Below the pieces are notes generated by a model. It did not search any database. It had not been told where the DNA came from and worked only from the letters and a program-made list of their open reading frames with translations. From Haladaptatus sp. QDMS2 (GTDB lineage: Archaea; Halobacteriota; Halobacteria; Halobacteriales; Halococcaceae), in the NCBI RefSeq assembly GCF_029338295.1, contig NZ_CP119791.1, forward strand, positions 1,302,001-1,366,000: 64,000 nucleotides of DNA, written 5' to 3'. The translations under genes and the position numbers were made by a program. Below are positions 17,905 through 26,367 of the stretch, piece by piece; positions within the stretch are counted from its first letter, which is position 1; every line of letters starts with the position of its first letter.

Positions 17905-18888
17905 TCAGAGGCGGTCGGGCGACAATTCTGTAATGGTCTGTTCTGATAACTGTTCAGCCGTCTGATTTGGAATGGTGATGAGCGGCCGGTCGATGACCGG
18001 ATTTGCCATCACGTCGCGGAGTCGGTCGCGCGCCTGGTCGGGCGTTCCGGAGACGCCAAGCGCCATGACCATATCGTCGGTGACCGCCCTCGCCGCGGCT
18101 TTCCGGTCGCCAGAACGCCACGCCTCGGCGACCTCCTCTGCCTCCTCGGGGAACACCTGTGCGACGGCCCGCTGGTAGCCCTTCCCGCTCCCGACGTAGT
18201 AGGCGATGTGCCCACGAACCGCGTCGTGTGCCTCTTCCTCGTCTTCACTGACGGCAGAGGGAATGTACGGGGCGACCGTGATGTCGTCTGGGTCCCGGCC
18301 AGCCTCTTCTGCGTGTTCGGCCACGTACTCGAAGGCCTCTTCGAGTTGTGGGAACGGGATGTTGTGGGGAATCCAGCCGTCTGCGAGGCGGGCCACGACG
18401 CGGCGGTTCGCCGGGCCGAGCGCGGCATGGTAGACCTCCACGTCGGCGTCGAGCGGTGGGAAGTCCTTGGTTTGGAAAATTTCGCCGTCGTAGTTCACCC
18501 GTTCGTCGCCGCCGCCGAGGAACTGCTTTACGAGTTCGATGGTTTCGTGGGACCGTCGCACTGGCTGGTCGAAGGCCATCCCGTGGAGGTCTTCGACGGC
18601 TTTTGGCGTACTCGTGCCGACGCCGAGCGTAAAGCGGCCGTCAGAGACGCGGTCGAGGGTTGCCGCGGTCATGGCGAGGACGGCCGGCGAGCGCGAGAAG
18701 ACGTTGAGAATCGCGGTGCCGATTTCGACCTCCTCGGTATGTGCGGCGATGTCCGTGAGGTGAATCGTCGAATCTGACCCCCAGAGTTCGCCAAGCCAGA
18801 CCGACCCGTAGCCAAGGTCCTCTGCTCGCATCGCGAGGTCGGTCGTATCGACGGTTCCGATATGTGGAAGTAACAGGCCGAGGCGCAT
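17905..18888 (-). CDS. LLM-class (probably F420-dependent) oxidoreductase
   Basis: The 327-residue protein is a second LLM paralogue, not closely similar to the one at 12.6 kb. It starts MRLGLLLPHIGTVD and shows AEDLGYGSVWLGELW near residue 22, IGTAILNVFSRSPAVLAMTAATLD near residue 56, FTLGVGTSTP, and ADGWIPHN mid-barrel. It lies 44 bp from the CoA-transferase gene on the same strand, so it may process the same CoA ester or its precursor. F420 use is inferred from the lineage. Confidence 0.82.
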   Translation of the reverse strand: MRLGLLLPHIGTVDTTDLAMRAEDLGYGSVWLGELWGSDSTIHLTDIAAHTEEVEIGTAILNVFSRSPAVLAMTAATLDRVSDGRFTLGVGTSTPKAVEDLHGMAFDQPVRRSHETIELVKQFLGGGDERVNYDGEIFQTKDFPPLDADVEVYHAALGPANRRVVARLADGWIPHNIPFPQLEEAFEYVAEHAEEAGRDPDDITVAPYIPSAVSEDEEEAHDAVRGHIAYYVGSGKGYQRAVAQVFPEEAEEVAEAWRSGDRKAAARAVTDDMVMALGVSGTPDQARDRLRDVMANPVIDRPLITIPNQTAEQLSEQTITELSPDRL

Positions 18889-18932
18889 GGTTGCATTCCA
18901 CGCGCCGGGCAGATAACTCTTGGTGGCCGAGG

Positions 18933-20093
18933 TTAGTCGATGACGCCTTCCTCGTGGAGTTTGTCGATTTCGAACGCCGAAAACCCGATTTCACGGAGCA
19001 CGACGGCCGTGTGCTCGCCCTGCTCGGGGAGCGACTCGTCCGTGTCCACATCGCGGTCGGTGACCGCGGGAAACCCGATTCGCGGGCGACCTGACTCGGG
19101 ACGGCGAATCACGTCCCGCGACTGAAGTTGCGGATGGGAGAGCGCCTCAGAGACGGTGTAGACGCCACAAAATGCCGCTTCGACGCCCTCCAGCGTCGAT
19201 TCCCACTCGTCTCGGGTCTTCCCGGCGAACAGGTTTTCCAGTTCCTGCCTGAGTGCCTCGCGTTCCGCCTCGTCGTCGGTCATGTGAACCGAGATGAGGT
19301 CCGTACGACCGACCGCCTCGCAGAACGCCCGCCAAAACTTCGGTTCGAGTGCGGCGATGGTGACGTAGCCGTCTTTTGCGGCGTAGACGTCGTACCAGGG
19401 ATACGCCCCCGTGAGCGGCGTCTGCCCGGGTCGTGGCGTCTCGCCGTCGAACGCGGGGGCGGCGAGTGCGTGTGAGAATGAGAGGACGACGTCCGTCATC
19501 GCCACGTCCACGTAGCCGCCGCCGTTGCCGAGTTCTCGCGAGAGCAGGGCACTCACGATGGAGAACGCGGCGAAGAGGCCGCCCGCCATGTCGGCGGTCG
19601 GGTAGCCCGGAATCTGCGGCGGCGAATTCTCGTCCGCTCGCGTCATGTCGAGCAGTCCGGAGAGCGCGACGTAGTTCAGGTCGTGTCCCACGGTGTCTGC
19701 GAGCGGCCCTGACTGGCCAAAGCCACTCAACGAGCAGTAGACGAGGTCCGGATTGTGCTCGGTGAGTGTGTCGTAGTCGATGCCCAGGCGGTCGGTGACG
19801 CCGGGGCGAAAGCTCTCGAAGACGACGTCAGCATTCGCGACGAGTTCGTAGAACGCGTCCTGTCCTCGTTCTGCCTTCAGGTCGATGGCGACGCTGCGTT
19901 TGCCGCGATTCACGCCGTCGAAGACCGCGCCGACGCCCTCGTCGGTGAGCGGCGGCATCGACCGGGCGTAGTCACCAGTGTTCGTATCCTCGACTTTGAT
20001 GACGTCTGCGCCGAGATCAGAGAGCAGTTGGGTCGCGTACGGCCCGGGGAGCAACCGCGTCAAATCGAGCACGCGAATGCCAGCAAGGTCCAT
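18933..20093 (-). CDS. Class III (CaiB/BaiF-type) CoA-transferase
   Basis: The ATG at 20093 (MDLAGIRVLDLTRLLPGP) gives 386 residues. The family signature is clear: ADVIKVEDTNTGD near residue 29, FESFRPGVTDRLG near residue 92, YCSLSGFGQSGP near residue 120, and the TADMAGG region near residue 165 that holds the catalytic Asp. It transfers CoA between carboxylic acids, so it could activate the substrate for the divergent acyl-CoA dehydrogenase. A longer frame upstream overlaps that gene's promoter and is rejected. Confidence 0.9.
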   Translation of the reverse strand: MDLAGIRVLDLTRLLPGPYATQLLSDLGADVIKVEDTNTGDYARSMPPLTDEGVGAVFDGVNRGKRSVAIDLKAERGQDAFYELVANADVVFESFRPGVTDRLGIDYDTLTEHNPDLVYCSLSGFGQSGPLADTVGHDLNYVALSGLLDMTRADENSPPQIPGYPTADMAGGLFAAFSIVSALLSRELGNGGGYVDVAMTDVVLSFSHALAAPAFDGETPRPGQTPLTGAYPWYDVYAAKDGYVTIAALEPKFWRAFCEAVGRTDLISVHMTDDEAEREALRQELENLFAGKTRDEWESTLEGVEAAFCGVYTVSEALSHPQLQSRDVIRRPESGRPRIGFPAVTDRDVDTDESLPEQGEHTAVVLREIGFSAFEIDKLHEEGVID

Positions 20094-20181
20094 GCAACCC
20101 CCCACAGGGGCAGGCCACTTAATCTTCGATGTCCCCGCAAGCACCCCGAACGTTAACACCCACTCGCCTGTTGGTAGAGCC

Positions 20182-21399
20182 ATGCACAAAGAAAACAACC
20201 AAAGTGGGGTTTCCTTCGAGACGGACGAGGAAACTCGGCTCATCCGCCAGAGCCTCGATGAGTTCGTCGAACAGGAAGTCGAACCACTCGAAGCCGACCT
20301 CGGCGAGACGTACACGAATCCGCGAAAACGGCACGAAGCCGATGGACGACTCGTTCCCGAAGTCCACGAAGCCATCGAGACAGTCCGCAAGAAGAGCGCA
20401 GACGCCGGGTTCTACGCGATGAACATGCCCGAAGCCGTCGGCGGCGAGGGTGTCTCGACGGTGACGTGGTATCGGGCGAAAACGCACGTCGCGTCGATGG
20501 GGCTCGGCCTCGCCCGCCACGTCCTCGCGGGACCGGAAGGCCCGAAACCGCTGCTCTTGCAGGCAGACGACGCCCAGACCGAGGCGTACCTGAAACCGGT
20601 CGTCCGTGGAGAGAAATCGACGGCCTTCGCCCAGACCGAACCCGGCGCTGGCTCCGACTCGCCGAATATGCAGACAACGGCAAAACGAGACGGTGACGAG
20701 TGGGTGCTAAACGGCCAGAAACAGTGGATTACGAACGCCCCCTACGCCGACTTCGTGCAGGTGTTCGCCCGGACCACCTCGCAAGAAGAAGCCGGCAGAT
20801 ACGGCGGCATCACCTGTTTCATCGTCGAGGCCGACGAGTACGAACTCGGCTCGATGAACAACGCCGTCGGGCTGGAGGGAATGCAGGCAGAACTCCTGTT
20901 CGACGATATGCGCGTTCCCAACTCGCGCGTGCTCGGCCAACCGGACGCCGCCTTCTACAACGCGATGGACTTTCTCTCGCTCGGCCGCCTCGAACTCGGC
21001 GCAGAAGCGATTGGCCACGGCCAGCACCTCGTCGAGGAGTGCGTGAATTACGCAAACGAACGCGAGGCCTTCGGGCGGCCAATCGGCAAATTCCAGCAGA
21101 TATCGTCGAAACTCGCCCGCGCCAAAGCCCGTATCGACGCAGCGGACGCCACGGGCCTGCGCTGTGCGTGGACGATGGACCGCAGCGAACAGGCCATCGA
21201 GGAGTCTTCCGCGTTCAAGTGGCTCGCGACAGACGCCTACTTCTCACTCGCCGACGACGCGGTGCAGGTCCACGGTGGCAACGGCGTCGCAGAGGAGAAT
21301 CCCTTCATGGACCATCTGCACCTCGCGCGCATCCTCAGAATCGTCGAAGGAACCGACGAGATCCAGTTGAACACGATTGCCAAGCAGCTCGGGCTGTAA
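20182..21399 (+). CDS. Acyl-CoA dehydrogenase
   Basis: The 405-residue flavoprotein oxidises acyl-CoA to enoyl-CoA and passes electrons to ETF. It shows AFAQTEPGAGSD near residue 153, WITNAPYADF after it, a central FGRPIGKFQ helix, QVHGGNG near residue 362, and IVEGTDEIQ near the C-terminus with the catalytic Glu position. The ATG at 20182 is 88 bp from the divergent CoA-transferase start, and shared regulation is likely. Confidence 0.92.
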   Translation: MHKENNQSGVSFETDEETRLIRQSLDEFVEQEVEPLEADLGETYTNPRKRHEADGRLVPEVHEAIETVRKKSADAGFYAMNMPEAVGGEGVSTVTWYRAKTHVASMGLGLARHVLAGPEGPKPLLLQADDAQTEAYLKPVVRGEKSTAFAQTEPGAGSDSPNMQTTAKRDGDEWVLNGQKQWITNAPYADFVQVFARTTSQEEAGRYGGITCFIVEADEYELGSMNNAVGLEGMQAELLFDDMRVPNSRVLGQPDAAFYNAMDFLSLGRLELGAEAIGHGQHLVEECVNYANEREAFGRPIGKFQQISSKLARAKARIDAADATGLRCAWTMDRSEQAIEESSAFKWLATDAYFSLADDAVQVHGGNGVAEENPFMDHLHLARILRIVEGTDEIQLNTIAKQLGL

Positions 21400-21426
21400 G
21401 GTTGGGAAAAACAGCGGCAGCTCCGG

Positions 21427-21858
21427 TCAGAATACCTTGTCCATCTGGACATGGGGGATGCCCGCCTCCTCGAACTCGTCGCCGACCTGCAAGTAGCCCA
21501 GTCGGTCGTAGAAGGGTTTCGCGTGGGTCTGGGCGTTGAGGATGAGGTGGTCGTAGCCTCTCTCGTGCGCTTCAGATTCGACGCAGGCCATGAGTTCGAA
21601 GCCGAGCCCGTTCCCACGGTGGGAGTCGAGGACGGCGACGCGTTCTACCTTCGCTGTGTCTGCGTCGATAGGGCGGAGTCGCGCCGCGCCGACGGCCTCA
21701 TCGTCGACGTAGGCGACGAAGTGGATACAGTCGTCTTCGTACTCGTCTACTTCCAGTTCTTCCGGAACGCCCTGCTCGTCTACGAACACCGTAAATCGAA
21801 CGGAGAGGGCGTCTTCGTATTCCCCGTCGGTTTCGACGACGTGGATTGCCGAACGCAT
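21427..21858 (-). CDS. GNAT-family N-acetyltransferase (ElaA-like)
   Basis: The 143-residue protein carries the GNAT motif A as RVAVLDSHRGNGLGFELM near residue 72 (Q/RxxGxG/A). The flanking FVDEQGVPEELE near residue 25 and AQTHAKPFYDRLGY near residue 108 are typical of the ElaA-like branch. It should transfer an acetyl group from acetyl-CoA to an unknown amine. The ATG at 21858 is the natural start; the upstream frame is an antisense-type extension. Confidence 0.85.
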   Translation of the reverse strand: MRSAIHVVETDGEYEDALSVRFTVFVDEQGVPEELEVDEYEDDCIHFVAYVDDEAVGAARLRPIDADTAKVERVAVLDSHRGNGLGFELMACVESEAHERGYDHLILNAQTHAKPFYDRLGYLQVGDEFEEAGIPHVQMDKVF

Positions 21859-21923
21859 ATTGACACAATTATCGCGGCCCGAGCAGATAAATCGCCGGTC
21901 TGGGGTGATGACTGCCAGCTCAC

Positions 21924-22400
21924 TCAGCGGGCTGCGATTGCGGCTTCGATTTCCTCGCGTGGAACCGGTGAAATCCAATCGTCGCCGAGCCAGCGATACT
22001 CCACGACGCGCGCTGCGTCGAGGACGAACACGGCGCGGCGGGCGGTCTGCGTGCCAGCCATCCCGTCGCGTTCGGTGAGCAGGTCGAACGCCTCGATGGC
22101 GCGGGCGTCTACGTCCGAAAAGAGCGCAAAGGGGCTGTCGAGGTCCCTGAGGAAGGCGTTCTGGGCGTACGGTCCGTCGCGGGTGACGCCCGTCACCGAC
22201 ACGCCGTCGAAGTTGTCCCACCCGGCGTTCGCGTAGCGCGTCCACCAGTTGTGCGTGATGGCGCTTCCCGAGAAGCCAGAGAAGACGAGGACGCCGCCTC
22301 GAGGGCCAAGTCGGTCGGCGAGCGAGGTGGGCCTGAACGTCTCGCCGTCACAAAGGAGGCTGGTGAAATCTGGGGCGCGATCGCCGGGTGCTGGAGGCAT
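21924..22400 (-). CDS. Redoxin-domain protein without the peroxidatic cysteine
   Basis: The 158-residue protein has an AhpC/TSA-like fold: PGDRAPDF at the N-terminus, GVLVFSGFSGSAITHNWW near residue 35 where the peroxidatic Cys (TxxC) should lie, and RRAVFVLDAARVVEYRW near residue 122. The expected active Cys is absent and only one Cys remains, near residue 17, so peroxidase activity is doubtful. It is divergent from a glutaredoxin-like gene with about 77 bp between starts. Confidence 0.7.
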   Translation of the reverse strand: MPPAPGDRAPDFTSLLCDGETFRPTSLADRLGPRGGVLVFSGFSGSAITHNWWTRYANAGWDNFDGVSVTGVTRDGPYAQNAFLRDLDSPFALFSDVDARAIEAFDLLTERDGMAGTQTARRAVFVLDAARVVEYRWLGDDWISPVPREEIEAAIAAR

Positions 22401-22477
22401 ACCCGTGTGGACAGACGCGAGGGGCAAAAGTACCCGGGCGGCACACACTTTTCACCGTGGACGTACCTCATTCGGGT

Positions 22478-22717
22478 ATGAGCCGCACACTGTATCGACT
22501 CGAAGGCTGTCCGTGGTGTGAACTGGTCGCCGACAAACTCAAAGCGCTCGACGTCGACTACGAGAGCGTCTGGGTCGAAGCCCTCCACTCGAAGCGAAAC
22601 GAGGTGAAGCGCGTCTCCGGCCAGCGCGGCGTCCCCGTCTTCGTAGACGAGTCCCAGGGCGTCACGATGGCCGAATCCGAGCGCATCAACGAATATCTGG
22701 AAACCTCGTACGCCTAA
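22478..22717 (+). CDS. Glutaredoxin-like protein
   Basis: The 79-residue thioredoxin-fold protein has the redox motif CPWC at residues 11-14, the cis-Pro segment GVPVF near residue 51, and a terminal MAESERINEYLE helix, as in glutaredoxins and GST N-domains. The ATG at 22478 is chosen because the frame upstream overlaps the neighbouring promoter. It probably acts as a cytosolic thiol-disulfide carrier. It ends convergent with the cupin gene, overlapping its stop by four bases. Confidence 0.85.
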   Translation: MSRTLYRLEGCPWCELVADKLKALDVDYESVWVEALHSKRNEVKRVSGQRGVPVFVDESQGVTMAESERINEYLETSYA

Positions 22718-23112
22718 TCGAGCTGGTGGGGGTCTAACCCGGGGTCTTCGACCGGTGGCGACCCGATAGCGAGCACGAGCCCAGTTTCGTCGCCGACGTT
22801 CCGGTAGCCGTGGCCGATTTCGGGGCCGGCCGCGAAGAACGTCCCCGGACCGGCTTCACGAATCTCTTCCTCGCCTGACTTCCCGAGTTTGAGCGAGAAC
22901 TCTCCCTGAATGACGTAGTAGAACTCCTCCTGCTCTGAGTGGGCGTGGTAGCCGATCTGCTCGCCCGGGTCGAGATACCAGAGTTTCGCGTTCATCTGGT
23001 CTAAGCCGAGCGCCTCGTCTATCGCCCGAATGTCGAGGTCCGGGGGAAGTTCGTCTATCTCGGAGAGGTCGGTCACGGGTACGTCGTTCGTGTGGGCGAC
23101 TCCGTATTCCAT
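22714..23112 (-). CDS. Cupin-domain protein
   Basis: The 132-residue single-cupin protein has motif 1 as YHAHSEQEEFYYVIQGE near residue 54 (HxH and Glu ligands) and motif 2 as PEIGHGYRN near residue 96. The HxH, E and H set is complete, so a metal site is plausible. The function is unknown; members include small dioxygenases and isomerases. ATG 23112 (MEYGVAHTN) is preferred over a start ten codons upstream. Confidence 0.8.
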   Translation of the reverse strand: MEYGVAHTNDVPVTDLSEIDELPPDLDIRAIDEALGLDQMNAKLWYLDPGEQIGYHAHSEQEEFYYVIQGEFSLKLGKSGEEEIREAGPGTFFAAGPEIGHGYRNVGDETGLVLAIGSPPVEDPGLDPHQLD

Positions 23113-23146
23113 TCCGGTGAAACCCACGGGAGTCGATAGCAAAAGG

Positions 23147-23899
23147 CTAGGGCTTGCGGACAGCCCTGACGAGACGCGGTAGGACGTCGGTCACGTCGGC
23201 GGTGAAGGTGTAGTCGGCGTCGAATCCCGTTTCTTCGAGATTCACGCAGATGGTGGTCGCACCGTTTCGCGCCGCGGTCCGGGGCAGCGAGGCCGCCGGT
23301 TCCACCGACAGCGACGACCCGGCGACGATGAACACGTCGCTGTTTGAGGCGAGCGACTGGGCACGATGCAGTTCGGCTTGCGGCATCGACTGCCCGAACA
23401 GCACGACGGCTGGCTTGAGGACGCCCTCACACGAGTCACAGCGTGGTGGTGTGTTCCCTGCTTTTACCGTTTCCCACGCCGAATCTGCGCCATCGTGTTC
23501 GCCACAGTCCATGCAGACGACCTCCGCGCCGGTGCCGTGGAGTTCCACGACGTCGCCAGAGCCAGCCGCCCGGTGGAGGCCGTCGATATTCTGGGTGATG
23601 AGCGCCGAGAGATGGCCCGCGGATTCGAGGGCGGCGAACGCCTCGTGGGCCGCGTTCGGCGCGATGTCGCCGCCCGCGTAGATATCCTCGAACATCGCGA
23701 GTCGGTCGCGCCAGAAGCCTTCGGGGTCAGCGCGAAAGCGACTGTAGTGGAAGTTCTGGGGGTCGTGCTTCTCCCAGAGTCCGCCCTCGCTGCGGAAGTC
23801 GGGGATACCGGAGGCGGTGCTGACCCCGGCCCCGGTGAGCGCGACGACGCTGTCTGCCGCGCGAATCGCCCGCGCGGCCTCGGCAAGTGCCTCGTCCAT
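23147..23899 (-). CDS. NAD-dependent protein deacylase (sirtuin)
   Basis: The 250-residue Sir2 protein removes acyl groups from lysines at the cost of NAD. It has GAGVSTASGIPDFRS at residues 23-37, TQNIDGLH at 102-109, catalytic His121, a zinc site from Cys129, Cys132, Cys154 and Cys157, and GSSLSVEPAASLP near residue 205. The length is usual for class III/U prokaryotic sirtuins. It could regulate acyl-CoA metabolism given the neighbourhood, but that is inference. Confidence 0.95.
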   Translation of the reverse strand: MDEALAEAARAIRAADSVVALTGAGVSTASGIPDFRSEGGLWEKHDPQNFHYSRFRADPEGFWRDRLAMFEDIYAGGDIAPNAAHEAFAALESAGHLSALITQNIDGLHRAAGSGDVVELHGTGAEVVCMDCGEHDGADSAWETVKAGNTPPRCDSCEGVLKPAVVLFGQSMPQAELHRAQSLASNSDVFIVAGSSLSVEPAASLPRTAARNGATTICVNLEETGFDADYTFTADVTDVLPRLVRAVRKP

Positions 23900-24031
23900 G
23901 GCCCTCCTTCACCAGCCGACCAGATTGGTCTGCCGGTTCGCTCCGTCAACAGCCGCCGATACCCGCAGTTTTTCGTATGCGGCCGGTGTAGTCCTAATCA
24001 TGTTTGTGAACGTCTATCTGTGGAGGGCACG

Positions 24032-25102
24032 ATGACCGACCAGTCAGAGGACTACTTCTCGCGAATCGTCGACGAGGAGAAACTGGCCGACTACCTCGAA
24101 GCCGAACTGGGTGCAGTAGACGAGTACGACGTTCGCCACCACAAGGAAGGCCACTCGAACGAGACGCTGTTCGTGACGTGGGGCGACCTCGAACTCGTCA
24201 TTCGCCGGCCACCTCCGGGCGAGACGGCCGAATCGGCCCACGACGTGCTCCGCGAGTACAAGGTGATGGACGCGCTCCAGGATACCCCCGTCCGCGTCCC
24301 GCGGACTATCCTCGGGACGGACGACCACTCCATCCTCGGCTGTGACTTCTACGTGATGGAGAAGGAGGCAGGCGACGTACTGCGCGAGGACGAACCCGAG
24401 CGATTCGCCACCCCCGAGATGCGAACGCACCTCGGCGAGCAACTGGTCGATGCGCTCGCGGAGATTCACGAGACGGACTACGAGGCAGTCGGCCTCGGCG
24501 AGTTCGGCTACCCGGAAGGCTACACCGAGCGGCAAGTCAAACGGTGGAAAAAGCAGTTCGACTGGGCGAGCGAGGTGACCGAAGACGACCGAAAAGTCGA
24601 GGGCGTCGAGGCCGTTTACGAGTGGCTGGTCGAGAACACACCCGAGAGCCACGACCACACGCTCGTCCACGGCGACTACAAACTCGATAACGTCATGTTC
24701 GGTCCGGGCACGCCGCCCGAAATCGTCGGCGTCTTCGACTGGGAACTCTCGACGCTCGGCGACCCGCTCTGTGACCTCGGCTGGATGCTCTCCTACTGGC
24801 GCGACCCGGAAGACGAACCGCCCGCCGTCCCCGACCTGATGGCGCGATTCATGGAACGCGAGGGCTACCCGAGCAGACAGGACCTCGTCGACCGCTACGA
24901 ACAGCAGACGGGCCGCGAATTCGTCCACGAGCGATTCTACCGCACACTCGCCGTGTTCAAACTCATCGGCCTCGGCGAGATGTTCTACCGGCGCTACCTC
25001 GAAGGCAACAGCGACGACGACCTGTACCCGCAGATGGAGACGCAGGTGCAGGCGCTCACAGACCGCGCAAAGCGCATCATCGACGGCGAAGAACCGCTCT
25101 GA
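24032..25102 (+). CDS. APH-family phosphotransferase (ACAD11 N-domain-like)
   Basis: The 356-residue kinase-fold protein shows HSNETLFVTWGDLELVIRRPP near residue 41 (Lys replaced by Arg in the glycine strand), LVHGDYKLDNVMF near residue 211 (catalytic loop with HGD and N) and VFDWELSTLGDPLCDLGWML near residue 231 (DxE/D metal site). It resembles proteins that phosphorylate 4-hydroxyacyl-CoA ahead of dehydrogenation, as in the ACAD11 system. It sits beside 3-hydroxyacyl-CoA and acyl-CoA dehydrogenases. A 12-codon upstream frame overlaps its start. Confidence 0.82.
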   Translation: MTDQSEDYFSRIVDEEKLADYLEAELGAVDEYDVRHHKEGHSNETLFVTWGDLELVIRRPPPGETAESAHDVLREYKVMDALQDTPVRVPRTILGTDDHSILGCDFYVMEKEAGDVLREDEPERFATPEMRTHLGEQLVDALAEIHETDYEAVGLGEFGYPEGYTERQVKRWKKQFDWASEVTEDDRKVEGVEAVYEWLVENTPESHDHTLVHGDYKLDNVMFGPGTPPEIVGVFDWELSTLGDPLCDLGWMLSYWRDPEDEPPAVPDLMARFMEREGYPSRQDLVDRYEQQTGREFVHERFYRTLAVFKLIGLGEMFYRRYLEGNSDDDLYPQMETQVQALTDRAKRIIDGEEPL

Positions 25103-25185
25103 GCGCGGCGAGTACACCGGATTTCCGGTGGAATTCGACCACCACCGGCGGTGGAATTAAACCGTTGCCCCGCCCCCACCTAGGT

Positions 25186-26361
25186 ATGGCACTCGAGGGG
25201 ATTTCGCGGGTGGCAGTGCTCGGGGCGGGAAACATGGGCCACGGCATCGCCGAGGTGGTGGCCATGGGTGGCTACGACGTGACGCTCCGCGATATCGAGA
25301 AATCGTACGTGGAAAAGGGGTACGAACAGATTCAGTGGAGTCTCGAAAAACTCGAATCGAAGGGCCAACTCGCAGAATCCGCTGCGACCATTCTCGACCG
25401 CATCGAGACGACGGTGGACCTCGTGGAATCGGCCCGCGGCGCTGACCTCGTCATCGAGGCCGCGCCCGAGCGGATGTCGATAAAACAGGGCATCTTCGCC
25501 GACCTGTCGAAGGTAGCCTCGCCCGACGCGATTCTCGCGACTAACACGTCATCGCTCTCGATTACGCAAATCGCAAAAGTCGTCGAAAACCCCAGTCGGG
25601 TCGTCGGCCTGCACTTTTTCAATCCGCCAGTGAAGATGCCGCTCGTCGAAGTCATCTACGGCGAGGAGACGACCGAGGAGACGGCGACGACGGCCGCGAC
25701 GTTCGTCGAATCCATCGACAAGACGCCCATCTACGTCCGCAAGGACGTGAACGGGTTCGTCGTGAACTCCGTGCTCGGGCCGTTCCTCGAAGAGCCAGCG
25801 TGGATGGTTTCGGAGGGCGTGGCGACCGTACCGGAAATCGACGCGACGCTGGTGTACGAACGAGGCTACCCGATGGGGCCGTTCGAACTCTCGGACATGA
25901 CGGGCATCGACGTGTCCTACGACGTCAGAACCGAGGCCGGAAAGCCAATCGCCCCGGCCATGCAGGAGCGCGTCGATGCCGAAGAATACGGCCGGAAGTC
26001 AGGCAAGGGCTGGTACGACTACGAAAACGGCGGCGCGGACTACACGGAGGAGGACATCTCTGGCGACGTAGACACCCTGCGAATCGAAGCGCGGATGATA
26101 AACGAGGCGGCAAAACTCGTAGACGACGCCGTCTCCATCCCCCAGGAAATCGACACCGGGATGCAACTGGGCGCAGGGTTCCCCGACGGTCCCTGTACGA
26201 GAGGCGACGAAATCGGCCTGGACGTGGTGCTCGACACCTTGCGAGCCTACGCAGACCGAACCGATGCCGCCCGCTTCGAACCGAGTTCGTACCTCGTCGG
26301 GCTGGTCGAGGTTGGCAAGACCGGAAAGGCCGCGGGCGCAGGCTTCTACACCTATCGCTGA
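25186..26361 (+). CDS. 3-hydroxyacyl-CoA dehydrogenase
   Basis: The 391-residue protein oxidises L-3-hydroxyacyl-CoA with NAD. It has the Rossmann motif VAVLGAGNMGHGIAEV near residue 9, TNTSSLSITQIA near residue 119, and VGLHFFNPPVKMPLVEV near residue 139 containing the catalytic His. Two C-terminal helical domains follow, each with a glycine-tyrosine end (GKGWYDYENG and GAGFYTYR), so the dimerisation domain is duplicated. It lies downstream of the phosphotransferase gene. Confidence 0.92.
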   Translation: MALEGISRVAVLGAGNMGHGIAEVVAMGGYDVTLRDIEKSYVEKGYEQIQWSLEKLESKGQLAESAATILDRIETTVDLVESARGADLVIEAAPERMSIKQGIFADLSKVASPDAILATNTSSLSITQIAKVVENPSRVVGLHFFNPPVKMPLVEVIYGEETTEETATTAATFVESIDKTPIYVRKDVNGFVVNSVLGPFLEEPAWMVSEGVATVPEIDATLVYERGYPMGPFELSDMTGIDVSYDVRTEAGKPIAPAMQERVDAEEYGRKSGKGWYDYENGGADYTEEDISGDVDTLRIEARMINEAAKLVDDAVSIPQEIDTGMQLGAGFPDGPCTRGDEIGLDVVLDTLRAYADRTDAARFEPSSYLVGLVEVGKTGKAAGAGFYTYR

Positions 26362-26367
26362 CGACCG

